A stretch of 64,000 bases of DNA from Harmothoe impar. Its lineage: Eukaryota; Annelida; Polychaeta; Phyllodocida; Polynoidae. The stretch's first letter is position 1. Each line of letters opens with the position of its first letter. A program made the position numbers and the translations under genes. Under the pieces are notes generated by a model. The model had not been told where the DNA came from. It saw only the letters and a program-made list of their open reading frames with translations, and ran no database searches. Below are positions 22,992 to 32,915 of this stretch, piece after piece. The stretch is taken from assembly GCA_947462335.1 (NCBI GenBank), contig OX381705.1:32883570-32947569 (forward strand). The letters run 5' to 3'.

Positions 22992-23712
22992 AGTACGTGT
23001 ACAACCATATGGACTGACCAGATGACGACCGTACATACGCCCATCGCCCATCCATCGGAAACCAGCTAAGTTTAATATACTACTTGTAGCTGACTCAAGA
23101 GCACGACACTTCAAAACCGAAGTAACTCAACTAATGAGATTTATGAACATTAGAGACATTAATTTCGAAGTGTTATTCTACCCAGGCGCCACAATTAGTC
23201 AAGCTGCAAAGAGGGCAGTAGGTAAGGTCACGCGTACTAACTATGACCTAGTCTACCTAATAGCAGGGGCCAACAACCTAACGACCCAATTAGCCTCTCA
23301 CAACACGGTGCCTAATTATGACAAAGCTGATGACATTGTAAATAGCCTATTAGCCCAGTACCAGGCTGCGAGGTGCACGCTCCTAAATATCTCCAAGGAA
23401 GTAATTGTATGTGAAACAGTAGGCCTCAGCATGGCGACGTACAATACCAGGGGTGAACCCTTTTGGGACGAACAGAAGGAAATTGACACAGCCATGCCCA
23501 GGGTTAATGATGGCATCATAGCCATTAATGGCCCACATCTATTCACCCCACGCTATGGATCACATGTGCATAAAATCAGACATGGGAGATATGGGTCGAG
23601 GTACGAGGGTACATTGAGAGATGGCTTACACTTTACCAGCGCCACCCTGACCAAGTACTCATACTACTTGATTGCCACTTTCTACCATAACATTCACAGC
23701 GTATGCAATTAG
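22984..23712 (+). CDS. LINE ORF2: SGNH/GDSL-type hydrolase, one in-frame stop
   Basis: The ATG at 22984 lies inside the ORF1 stop (ATGGCTAA), one frame over. Counting from it, the frame has 242 codons and one TGA at codon 14 (23023-23025, in AGATGACGA). A C-to-T change at a CpG would explain it, so this copy may express only a shortened form or none. After the stop the frame is clean. SGNH blocks are visible: ADSRAR (Ser38 as nucleophile, after the hydrophobic strand FNILLV), AGANN (residues 94-98, block III G-x-N-x), and DGLHF (Asp213 and His216, block V). Esterase domains of this type are known in ORF1 proteins of CR1/L2-like LINEs, usually fused to ORF1. Here it is a separate reading frame, probably translated by termination-reinitiation. 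Substrate unknown; lipid or membrane binding has been suggested for relatives. Confidence 0.8.
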
Positions 23713-23740
23713 GATAGACTTGTCTAAATAAGTTATCAAT

Positions 23741-23766
23741 TGGTTGTCGTGAAACAAACGCAACTA
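23741..23766 (+). ncRNA. LINE spacer hairpin 1
   Basis: A 9-bp stem, TGGTTG+CGT paired with ACG+CAACTA (one G-T pair), has a single bulged T at 23747 and a GAAACAA loop. It is the first of three hairpins with the same bulge and ACG/CGT neck. Confidence 0.65.
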
Positions 23767-23790
23767 ACGATATAGTAATGTGATCATGAA

Positions 23791-23817
23791 AAATTGTCGT
23801 GAATTAAAACGCAATTT
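23791..23817 (+). ncRNA. LINE spacer hairpin 2
   Basis: Stem AAATTG+CGT with ACG+CAATTT, bulged T at 23797, loop GAATTAAA. Against hairpin 3 the fourth pair from the bulge is A-T instead of G-C: both sides changed together, which supports real pairing in the RNA. Confidence 0.65.
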
Positions 23818-23864
23818 ACTTCATATCTTGATGATTTGATTGTATTTATGCAATAACGCTATAT

Positions 23865-23891
23865 AAGTTGTCGTGAAATAAAACGCAACTT
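23865..23891 (+). ncRNA. LINE spacer hairpin 3
   Basis: Stem AAGTTG+CGT with ACG+CAACTT, bulged T at 23871, loop GAAATAAA. Nine pairs, same geometry as the other two. Confidence 0.65.
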
Positions 23892-24223
23892 CAATGGCAT
23901 CCACTCTACTTTTTACACTTTCTCATTTAATATTAATCCACTTTAAATCCAGTACAGCAAACATAATGCTGTGGCTTTCTTTCACTCTAAAGCTGACTAA
24001 GAGTATGTCCTCCCGTTATATATTGTTGGATTTATTAAATCATAAAATTGAATATGACACAAATATGTAAAACTGTATCATGTAACATGTACTTACTAAC
24101 ACTATTACTTTCATCATGGTAACTCCGTGTGTATACCACTGATACTGTTATCCTATGGAGCAAAGACACACCCCTTCCCACAAGTCTAGTCAAACCATTC
24201 CACTCGTAATAAAGTACATTAAC

Positions 24224-24298
24224 ATGGACGCCAAGAACCTAAGTACAGTATGTGAGGAAGTAGCATTCAGGGGAAACTACCTTGAATGGGTCACGTAG
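24224..24298 (+). CDS. Small ORF overlapping the start of LINE ORF3
   Basis: ATG in AACATGG at 24224 opens 24 codons (MDAKNLSTVCEEVAFRGNY...) ending in TAG at 24296-24298, thirteen bases beyond the ORF3 ATG at 24286 and in another frame. This repeats the start-inside-stop layout of the ORF1/ORF2 junction (ATGGCTAA there, ATGGGTCACGTAG here). It may be an upstream ORF that hands ribosomes to ORF3. Too short for any homology claim. Confidence 0.35.
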   Translation: MDAKNLSTVCEEVAFRGNYLEWVT

Positions 24299-27162
24299 AT
24301 AACAGTATGAGAGCTATATATGGGAGAGGACTAATAATTATGCATTTAAATGTACGTAGTATTAAGAGCACAACTAGGTTTGATTTATTTAGAGAACATA
24401 TATTGGAAGCTAAACCTCAGGTATATACCCTCTCTGAAACATGGTTTGACGATTCAGTAGCAGATGCAGACATACAGATTGATGGGTACACACTGTATAG
24501 ACACGACAGAGCCTGGGCAGATGAACCCGGTGGTCCTATTAAGGCCGCTGGGGGAGTTGCAATATATGTTACTAATACGCTAACAGTTGATAATACCTCA
24601 TTGTCTATATATAACCAGTCTTGTAAAGACATTGAATGCCTGTGGATCAAACTAGTTTTTGAACACATGAAAAATATTATTATTGGAGTTATTTATAGGC
24701 CGCCAAAACCGCAAATTGTCACCCCCTTCATTGAGTCGTTGACAACTACGCTCGAAGATATTGATTACTATGACAAAGCGGAACTGTTCTTATTGGGAGA
24801 TTATAATATTAATTATAATGAGCTGGATGAGCATAAAGGCGAATCACTTGTTCAATTTGAGCAAGAGCACGGGCTAACTCAGCTCATTGATGAAAATACT
24901 AGAGAGGACAACAGGATTGACTTAATCCTCACTAATTCAGATGTTGTTATGAAATCAGGGGTACTGGATGAGAACCTTAGTGATCATTATCCAGTCTTTG
25001 TTCTACGTAAAAAAGCAAAGGAGAAGTATTTTAATACTGAGTTTATAGGAAGATCTTATAGAAGGTATGTTAGGGAAGACTTTCAGGCTGCTTTAATGGC
25101 ATTCAATTGGCATGATTTTTATTACTCACGTGACCCAAATGCATGCTGGGACATTATGTGCGCCATTATGCATACTGAATTAAATAAAACATGTCCTATT
25201 AAAAAGATGAGAATTAAAGAGAAAAAACTACCCTGGGTCTCTAGAGGAGTTATTGAGCAATTAGCTGATAAAAACCGAGCTAGAGCTAAATCTAGAAGAT
25301 CAAGGCGCCCAGAGGACAAACAAACCTCTAACCATTTGCAGAATGTTGCCAAAAATGCCCTCAGAGATGCTAAGTCCTTCTTTATCCAAGATAATGATAA
25401 TGTAGACAGATTCAAATTCTGGGACAAAATGGAATTCCTCATGCCTACTAAGACAGGGAAAAAGCCTATCAATTTAATAGACCAGACCACTAACACGCCA
25501 GTCCCACAAGACCAAGCAGCTGAGTTAATCAATAGCTTCTTTGCTAATATTGGCCCGTCTCTAGCAAATAACTTCGGGGACATTAGAGACATTGATTTTG
25601 TCACAGACCCCCTGACCCCTTCAGACATGCCTGAAATTCAAACAAATGAAGATGATGTGAGGGAAATATGCAAGAAAATAATCACCAGCAAAGCCTCATC
25701 GGTTCCAAATTTGTCTGCTAAAATTCTCAAGGATGCCTTCCTAGCCTTAATTCCACAACTAACATACTTGATAAACCTCTCATTTAATATCAAGGTCTTC
25801 CCTGCAAAATGGAAACATGCAACCATAATACCCCTACCTAAAACAGGAGATCTCAGTAACCCAAGCAACTATAGGCCCATTGCATTACTACCACTCCCTA
25901 GTAAAATCATTGAGAGAATAGCCCACAATAAAATTTCAGGTTATATGGAAAATAATGACATTTTTAATAAATCCCAAGGAGGCTTCCGCAAAAACCACTC
26001 CACCACCTCCACTATAGCAAAATTCACTGACACCATACTAAGAGATATAGACAAGGATAAAACAACTGTAGCCTCATTTATCGACCTTACTAAAGCTTTT
26101 GATACCGTAAATCACTCCATATTATTACTAAAATTAAAAGAAATGGGTATTAATTTAGATGTTATACTTTGGCTAACCTCCTACTTAGACAATAGAACGC
26201 AAGTCACAATGGCAAACAACACATTGTCAACACAAGCAAATGTGAAGTTCGGGGTCCCACAGGGCTCTATTCTTGGCCCCTTACTGTTCTTGGCTTATAT
26301 AAATGACATAGATTCACTCCTTACATGTAATGTTAGTTTATATGCCGACGATGCAGTAATATATTCATCAGACAAGTCATCTATTACTGCTGCGACTATG
26401 TTGCAAGCAGACCTGAACAGGCTTTTAGCCTGGACCAAACTCAACCATCTAACCATTAATATTAAGAAAACAAAGGTCATGTTCTTTGGTACTAACCCTG
26501 CATTGAAAAAGGTAGACCCTGACATAAAATTGCTCCTTGGAAATGAAGAACTGGAGACTGTAACCTTCTTCAAATATCTGGGTATCACCTTGGACGGTGA
26601 ATTAAAATATGATATACATATAAAAGATATGAAGCAAAAGATTGGTTATAAAATTGTCCAGCTGGCACGTATAAGAAAGTACATGAATGTTATACAATCC
26701 ATACAGATTTATAAGTCAAAGGTTTTACCCTACTTTGATTATGGGGATATTTTATATGATGGTACCACACATACGCTAACCACCAAGCTTCAGAGATTGC
26801 AGAATAGAGCCCTCAAAATTTGTCTTAAACTTCCACCTCGTTCATCTACAGCCCTTATTCACAAAACTGCCAAAATTAATTATCTAAATGATAGAAGACA
26901 CACCCACCTTTTGAAATATGCTTTTAAAAAATGTGAAAATGTTGACAATAGATTGGAGCATAGGAGGGCCACTAGAGCCCAGGATGCACCTCTATTAAAA
27001 TATGTCAATGCCAAAAAGAAAATTGCCAAAAGAAGTGTAGAATATAAAGCAGAGATTGCATGGAATGCCCTACCCAAAGAGAAAAGATCTTTTAATACAT
27101 ACGCAGCTTTTTCAAATGATCAAAAAACTGTACTCACCCAGAAAAGGCTCACATATGTATAA
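24286..27162 (+). CDS. LINE ORF3: AP-like endonuclease and reverse transcriptase
   Basis: 958 residues, intact, from ATG in TTGAATGG. The endonuclease/exonuclease/phosphatase domain (residues about 15-240) shows LNVRSI, SETWF (Glu51), GVIYRPP, LLGDYN, RIDLILTNSD and SDHYPV (from residue 232): all catalytic positions are present. The reverse transcriptase (about 490-750) has NYRPIALLPLPSKI-type motif 1, FIDLTKAFDTVNH (A, residue 598), VPQGSILGP (B, 657) and YADD (C, 686-689). The C-terminal part carries LQRLQNRALKICL and AWNALP as in CR1/Jockey-group LINEs. There is no RNase H. It nicks the target and copies the LINE RNA by target-primed reverse transcription. Intact motifs suggest recent activity. 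Confidence 0.96.
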   Translation: MGHVDNSMRAIYGRGLIIMHLNVRSIKSTTRFDLFREHILEAKPQVYTLSETWFDDSVADADIQIDGYTLYRHDRAWADEPGGPIKAAGGVAIYVTNTLTVDNTSLSIYNQSCKDIECLWIKLVFEHMKNIIIGVIYRPPKPQIVTPFIESLTTTLEDIDYYDKAELFLLGDYNINYNELDEHKGESLVQFEQEHGLTQLIDENTREDNRIDLILTNSDVVMKSGVLDENLSDHYPVFVLRKKAKEKYFNTEFIGRSYRRYVREDFQAALMAFNWHDFYYSRDPNACWDIMCAIMHTELNKTCPIKKMRIKEKKLPWVSRGVIEQLADKNRARAKSRRSRRPEDKQTSNHLQNVAKNALRDAKSFFIQDNDNVDRFKFWDKMEFLMPTKTGKKPINLIDQTTNTPVPQDQAAELINSFFANIGPSLANNFGDIRDIDFVTDPLTPSDMPEIQTNEDDVREICKKIITSKASSVPNLSAKILKDAFLALIPQLTYLINLSFNIKVFPAKWKHATIIPLPKTGDLSNPSNYRPIALLPLPSKIIERIAHNKISGYMENNDIFNKSQGGFRKNHSTTSTIAKFTDTILRDIDKDKTTVASFIDLTKAFDTVNHSILLLKLKEMGINLDVILWLTSYLDNRTQVTMANNTLSTQANVKFGVPQGSILGPLLFLAYINDIDSLLTCNVSLYADDAVIYSSDKSSITAATMLQADLNRLLAWTKLNHLTINIKKTKVMFFGTNPALKKVDPDIKLLLGNEELETVTFFKYLGITLDGELKYDIHIKDMKQKIGYKIVQLARIRKYMNVIQSIQIYKSKVLPYFDYGDILYDGTTHTLTTKLQRLQNRALKICLKLPPRSSTALIHKTAKINYLNDRRHTHLLKYAFKKCENVDNRLEHRRATRAQDAPLLKYVNAKKKIAKRSVEYKAEIAWNALPKEKRSFNTYAAFSNDQKTVLTQKRLTYV

Positions 27163-27505
27163 TCATCCTATTACATATTCCTCATTTACGTCTCGAAAGT
27201 TAATTGTATTCTGGTACCAAAAATAGACATCCCCTACATCTATATTATCATGTTTAGAGATGCTAATTTTTACACTGTATACTGTCTTCATACGTTATGT
27301 TTGGAATCGGATTTATACATTATTAATTACATGACAATAATGTCATTCTCACTTATTAATTATAAATGCCATTAAGTGCAAACTGCCCTGCTATTAATTT
27401 TTATGCGCAATCCACAGGCCCAAAACTGGAGCCAGGTGAAAAGGGGTCCGTAGGACCGACCCTGTGCATATGCCAGTATAAATAAAATGATTTAAAAAAA
27501 AAAAA
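27163..27505 (+). other. LINE 3'UTR and A-rich tail
   Basis: AT-rich, ending in a compact GC-richer block with a perfect GGTCC-GTA-GGACC hairpin and then AATAAAATGATTT plus a run of A. A 3' stem-loop next to the tail is a common recognition element for the LINE reverse transcriptase; here that is inferred from position. Confidence 0.7.
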
Positions 27506-28070
27506 GGAAATCAGACAATCTTGAGTTTTTGGCGCCCATCTTGGCAGCCATCTTGGAAATTTCCCGGATTGAAAATCTGAGCATGAAAATGGATTCTGCA
27601 TCCCAGAAAACCCTACTATCCATGTATCACACAAGGAAATCAGACAATTTTGAGTTTTTGGTGGCCATTTTGGCAGCCATCTTGGAAATTTCCCGGATTG
27701 AAAATCTGAGCATGAAAATGGATTCTACATCCTAGAAAACCCTATTATCCATTTATCACACAAGGAAATCCGACAATCTTGAGTTTTTGGCGCCCATCTT
27801 GGCAGCCATCTTGGAAATTTCCCGGATTGAAAATCTGAGCATGAAAATGGATTCTGCATCCCAGAAAACCCTACTATCCATGTATCACACAAGGAAATCA
27901 GACAATTTTGAGTTTTTGGTGGCCATCTTGGCAGCCATCTTGGAAATTTCCCGGACTGAAAATCTTAGCCTGAAAATGGATTCTACATCCTAGAAAACCC
28001 TATTATCCATTTATCACACAAGGAAATCAGACAATCAGGCAAAAGTTTTCGACAGCCATCTTGGCAGCCA
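27506..28070 (+). repeat. 129-bp satellite array, right part
   Basis: Landmarks at 27555, 27684, 27813 and 27942 keep the 129-bp period (unit types A, B-like hybrid, A, B). The unit at 27684 combines the type-B left half with type-A GAGCATG and a type-B end, a recombinant. The last unit decays from 28037 (GACAGCCATCTTGGCAGCCA) into the purine-rich array. Confidence 0.93.
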
Positions 28071-28360
28071 GAGGGAGGGGCAGAGGGAGGAGGAGGGGGC
28101 AGAGAGAGAAGGGAGGGCAGAGGGAGGAGGAGGGGGCAGAGGGAGAAGGGAGGGCAGAGGGAGGAGGAGGGGGCAGAGGGGGAGTAGGTAACAGGAAGGA
28201 GGAAAATGGGGTAGAGTGGGGAGGAGGGGAAAGATGGGGTAGTAGGAGAGGGCAGAGGAAGGAGGAGAGGGCAGAGGGAGGAGAGGGCAGAGGGAGCAGG
28301 AGGAGGAGAGGGCACAGGGAGGAGGAGGAGGGGGCACAGGGAGGAGAAGGAGGGGGCATA
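28071..28360 (+). repeat. Purine-rich (G/A) minisatellite
   Basis: Almost only G and A on the plus strand, with C only in GGCAGAGGG words. The first part has a period of about 36-37 bp built from GGAGGAGGAGGGGGCAGAG and GAAGGGAGGG; later units are shorter and scrambled. The many GGG runs allow quadruplex or triplex (H-DNA) structures. The long proline-rich frames on the minus strand are by-products. Confidence 0.85.
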
Positions 28361-28959
28361 AGGAGGACTTGTGTTGGCAACATATTATTTTAGGGTTGTT
28401 GCATGTGGTTTCTTGCATGTGTGTGTGGGGTGGGGAGGGGTAATCATGTTGGACTTCACAGTTTGTCTTTGGGCGGGCTTGAGCGATTTCAAGAGCCACC
28501 CTGGACCACTCAACTTCTAGTACAGGTCCTGTATGTGCATAGTATGGGAATTGGCATTGACATTGACAGCTTGGCTTGACATAGGAGTCAATAGTTATTA
28601 GGCTGGTACCTATCCTTGCCATTGACAGCCACATTAGAGAACTCAAAATATGGCTGTTCACAAGATGTCTAGGCCTTACCACAAGGTACACTGGTACTAC
28701 ATGCAGTAACTGAAAACCAGATCTAGGTTAAATTAGTCTTGCACACACCTGCAAGGACACATAGGGATACCAGTCCTAGGCAATGTTTAAGGGCCAGCTA
28801 GGGCTTAATTTAACAATGAACAAGGGGACCTATGCTAGTCATTTCTTGCTACTTTTTCCAACTCTCTCTGTGTGGTGTCAATGGCTTTGGGGACAAGGTC
28901 CCAAAGCCAATAACGGGTTCAGCCTTACAATCAACGGGAGGGACTCCGGCTGTATGATT
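28361..28959. other. Non-coding stretch, no gene supported
   Basis: Unique-looking sequence without supported frame. Confidence 0.45.
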
Positions 28960-29630
28960 ACATTGGTCAATCTCTGTCCCTTACCCAATAGCACACTGCT
29001 TTCTCAGCTGTATGTCTACAGTACTCGCTGTCCCTTAGCTATCAGCATACCATTAGCACTCCAGCTGTGCAGCAGTCTTTGTTCCATCCCCACCAACACA
29101 CCAACGATTCCCCAGATGCATGTCTACAGCACACTGGTTCCCCACCTGCATGTATCAGGCATGGGATGCTTCATGGTTAGGGGCTTACTCTCTGGAACAT
29201 GCGAATTCTCTGGAACGTCCCAAGGAGAACACCACTGATTCTCCAGCTGTCTATTTCCAGCACTCTTTGTCCCTTACCCACCAGCACACCACTTGCTCTC
29301 CAGATGCATGTACACAGTACACTTTGTCCCTTGCCCACTCCAGCTGTATATCTACAGCACTCTCTGTACCTTTCCCACCAGCACACCACTGACTCTCGAA
29401 CTATCTTATCTACAGCACACCTTGTCTCTTGCCCACCAGCACACCACTGGTTCCTCAGATGCATGTCTACAGCATACATTATCACATTCCAACAGCCACG
29501 GGCCAACATGCATCCATCATCCCACTGGCTTTCCAGATGCATGTATATAACACTCTCTGACCCTTACCCACCAGCCCATCACTAGCCCTCAAACTGTATG
29601 AGTACGGCACTCTCTGTCTCTTAACCGACA
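28960..29630 (+). repeat. Diverged ~57-bp minisatellite
   Basis: About eleven degenerate units share CCAGATGCATGT or CCAGCTGTATGT, CTACAGCAC, TTGTCCCTT and CCCACCAGCACACCACT. Copies differ strongly and have small indels, so the array is old. The period is near a multiple of three, which explains the overlapping open frames on both strands. Confidence 0.75.
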
Positions 29631-31000
29631 AGGCCTGGGGGTTACGAGGGCGGGAGGGGGATACTAAATTTGCACTAAAGGTTGACCAGATAGCATTGTC
29701 CTGTAAACAATCTGTTATAATCTGTCGGGTTCAGATTCTGAGATTATCATGTCGTTACAGCAGGGACATAGGGTATGAGGTGCATGCAGTGTCAAACTGA
29801 CTGGATACATCTTTGTTATCATACCGCAGCTTTGATAGCTTCATTTGAAATAGGGGTGTTCGATAAGAATGGGCAGAAGTAATATTGATCCATTATGTCC
29901 TAGGTTTGCAAAGGCTGTGAACAATGAAACTAGGATGGATTGGTAGTGAGAGGTGACCTCATAAAGCCACAATGAGTCTGCCAACAGGTGTGTACACATC
30001 CAATAACATCTTTATATAAAGTCAGTCAAACATTGCCCGGGGCACCCATCTTGAAGTGCACGTTATGCCCTCCCCCTTACTACAGTGTAGCACAGAGACG
30101 CTGACTGTATGCAAGCAAGCATTTACGGGAATCAAAGGGCCATGTAAAGTAATGTGAGTTCATATTATGCACTGTATGTGCTCGTCAATGAGAGAGCAAG
30201 CATGCTAAACCTAATCCATAGCTACCAGAGATGTGCCCCCTATAGTTAACCATAGTATATTAACCATATGTTGGTTAGTAGGGCCAAAAAAAAAGGTGTG
30301 TTTTCAGTAACATGGTCCTGGAGACATGACCCGGACGGTCGGATATTTATTTATTTTTATTTTTTTTGGGCTTCCTCCCCTGAAGACCTGTGATTACCGT
30401 GAATTCCTGAGTATTTGATTACTTTTTTTTTTTATCCAGCAGGGGTGGTGCCCAGACCCCCAAGATTTCCCCTCTGGGTCCACCATTGTCTGATATTCCG
30501 GTTATCTATTTTTGGGGGAAATTGACTTTTCACTCTAAAATCGTTCATAACTGTCTGATTTACAGACTGAAATATGGCTAAAAAGAAAAAAAAATGAAAA
30601 AAATTGCTATTTCTGCCTTGGTAGACCCGGTCGGGTGACTGGAAACAAACCTTCTATTTTTTGCCTAGTTTGAAGAGAACTGTAGATGGGATGTCGGCTA
30701 TCTATATCGAAGTTTTGGCATGCTGTTCCCACTTATCTTCTTGTATTGGTCAGACCCTGCTAAGGTGGAGGGGACCATGGAGTAGGAGACGTTATAGTGA
30801 AGGCCTACCTGTTCCTGGCAGGACGCCCACATGGTGAGGACCCCTGATCACATGCAGGGGAGCACGTAGGGACAAACAATCAACCGTGAGCTGTAATATA
30901 TAGCCGTGTGGAACAGCAGCAGGGACAACAACATTTTTACCAAGAAGACCTGAGAGGCTTATGGACAGGGATGTAATGTGGTTTGAGATGGTCCGAGTTA
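29631..31000. other. Non-coding stretch, no gene supported
   Basis: No supported gene. T-rich tracts at 30340-30370 and 30423-30434. Confidence 0.45.
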
Positions 31001-31732
31001 ACAGGTGTGCTGCTGTCTGTACAGGTACCCACATACCTCAGCGGTATACCCAGTCAGCACATTACGGTACACAGGTGTGCTGCTGTCTGTACAGGTACCC
31101 ACATACCTCGGCAGTGTACCCAGTCAGTACATTACAGTACACAGGTGTGCTGCTGTCTGTACAGGCACCCACATAGCTCAGCAGTGTACCCAGTCAGCAC
31201 ATTACGGTACACCGGTGTGCTGCTGTCTGTACAGGTACCCACATACCTCAGCGGTATACCCAGTCAGCACATTACAGTACACAGGTGTGCTGCTGTCTGT
31301 ATAGGTACCCACATACCTCAGCGGTATACCCAGTCAGCACATTACAGTACACAGGTGTGCTGCTGTCTGTACAGGTACCCACATACCTCAGCGGTATACC
31401 CAGTCAGCACATTACAGTACACAGGTGTGCTGCTGTCTGTAAGGTACCCGCATACCCCAGCAGTGTACCCAGTCAGCACATTACGGTACACAGGTGTGCT
31501 GCTGTCTGTACAGGTACCCACATACCTCAGCAGTGTACCCAGTCAGCACATTACAGTACACAGGTGTGATGCTGTCTGTACAGGTACCCACATACCCCAG
31601 CAGTGTACCCAGTCAGCACATTACAGTACACAGGTGTGTTGCTGTCTGTACAGGTACCCACATACCTCGGCAGTGTACCCAGTCAGCATATTACAGAACA
31701 CAGGTGTGCTGCTGTCTGTACAGGTACCCACA
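31001..31732 (+). repeat. 70-bp minisatellite, about 10.5 units
   Basis: Units start with ACAGGTGTGC at 31001, 31071, 31141, 31211, 31281, 31351, 31421, 31490, 31560, 31630 and 31700. The only length change is one deleted base at about 31441. Identity between units is very high. The consensus contains no TAA, TAG or TGA in any plus frame, so a 279-codon frame runs through it with a 70-residue period that visits all three frames. That is expected from the repeat alone and is not evidence of a protein. Confidence 0.93.
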
Positions 31733-32051
31733 AGTCGACAATGGTTATTGATATCCCGCTATATACTAAATACTATATCTTGTAATAAAGACAGTAAATC
31801 AGTCTTGCTACAAGGTTTCTGAGGCTATAATTATACGATTCCGGCTCATTAAAGCAAAACATCGCACCCCAGCGGTTGAAATGATTTTTTTCGAGGGCAT
31901 CTAATTTGTTTAAATGCCTACATTTTCTTAGCCCACCAGGTGCAATGTCGTATACCTGCAGCTCGAGTTTTGCCCCCCTGGTGAGCAGGCCCAGGTGCCC
32001 TTACCTATCTGTGGGCCCGTCCCTCCGTGTGTAAATCACAACGCACCTTAT
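31733..32051. other. Left flank of the long-TIR transposon, nothing seen
   Basis: No gene or repeat recognised. Confidence 0.4.
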
Positions 32052-32915
32052 TAGCGCGTAAGCCAATCTGGCTAAGAGTGACCACGACTGCCAAATTGAG
32101 GGTTTGGTCGCCACCATGATTTTTAGATAGGCATATATATAGGGTATCAGAAAATATGAGGTGGCCTTGCCTCAGGAGTAGCTTAAGGTCAGGGCAGGGC
32201 TTCAAGGTCAGAGAAGTCTAGAAAAATCTGAATATTATTGATTCACATATGCAACTGAAAAGTCACTTTAAAATTGAATTTCCCAACAAATAAAATATCT
32301 ATGGCATACTACTCATTCAGGGCAACACGAAAAAGACAAAAAAGATAATTTTGCTCAAAGTCAACATGATTTTATTCAAGGTCAATCTCAGAAAAGTGAC
32401 TTTTCTATTAAAACGGTTACCTTTCAACTCTAATAGATTCCTCAAAAATATCCAGACATTCGCCATATTGCATGAGGGAATACCTACATAGTTAGGGATC
32501 CTGGAAAAATGAGGTGGACTTCCATATCACATGGCTTTTGGCAAGGCACGGCCTTATTCCTCACTGATGCTGTAAAATGGCAGGGTCCACAACAACGCAC
32601 TTAAAGGGCCAGAATCTGGCAATAACTTTGTCTTTACATTCATGTTAAACACCTAAAATATGCTATGTTGATGGGCCAACCCAAACAACCTTTTAATTTT
32701 TATTTTTTAAAGGTCAAGGTCATTTAAATCAAAGTCATATGTGTAAAATCACAGGTTAGACAAAAATCAACCTTGGATGGTAATAAAGTTAACAAAAATG
32801 TTTATATCCACATCAATATCTGTCTGTGCATAGCATCAAATATATACAGTTTAAGAAAAAATGTGTTTGAAATCCATGTTATACAGTAAAGAGTAGGTTT
32901 AGGCCTCTTGTCACT
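32052..32915 (+). repeat. Left terminal inverted repeat of the long-TIR element
   Basis: Pairs with 35547-36400. Similarity starts at TAGCGCGTAAGCCAA and ends after GGCCTCTTGTCACT. Near the outer end a short unmatched block (about 32067-32085) interrupts the match. Confidence 0.88.

Larger units (their letters stand above)
21547..27505 (+). mobile_element. Full-length CR1-group-like non-LTR retrotransposon with NADAR, SGNH and EN/RT ORFs
   Basis: The element is bounded by two halves of one satellite unit: CACACAAGG ends at 21546 and GGAAATCAG resumes at 27506, after a 3' A-rich tail (AATAAAATGATTT then an A run). At most 4 bp (AAGG) could be a target duplication, and part of that is ambiguous with the tail. 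Layout: 5'UTR 21547-21827; ORF1 21828-22991 (coiled coil, RRM-like, NADAR); ORF2 22984-23712 (SGNH hydrolase, one premature stop); spacer 23713-24285 with three hairpins; a 24-codon ORF 24224-24298; ORF3 24286-27162 (endonuclease and reverse transcriptase); 3'UTR with a small GGTCC-GTA-GGACC stem at about 27448-27460. The RT lacks RNase H and the C-terminal region has the LQ-x-LQNRALK and WNALP motifs of the CR1/L2 branch. It is young: two of three large ORFs are intact. Confidence 0.92.

Noticed and set aside
25122..25628. Antisense frames inside the LINE RT
   Set aside because: Shadows of the ORF3 coding sequence.
20432..27955. NF-kB/Dorsal sites in the satellite (GGAAATTTCC)
   Set aside because: The half-sites deviate from the GGGRN-type consensus; noted only as a palindrome.
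28035..28691. Long proline/serine/leucine-rich frames on the minus strand
   Set aside because: Direct consequence of the purine-rich array on the other strand.
30983..31822. 279-codon frame through the 70-bp minisatellite as a secreted repeat protein
   Set aside because: The consensus simply lacks stop trinucleotides in three frames; no coding signal beyond that.
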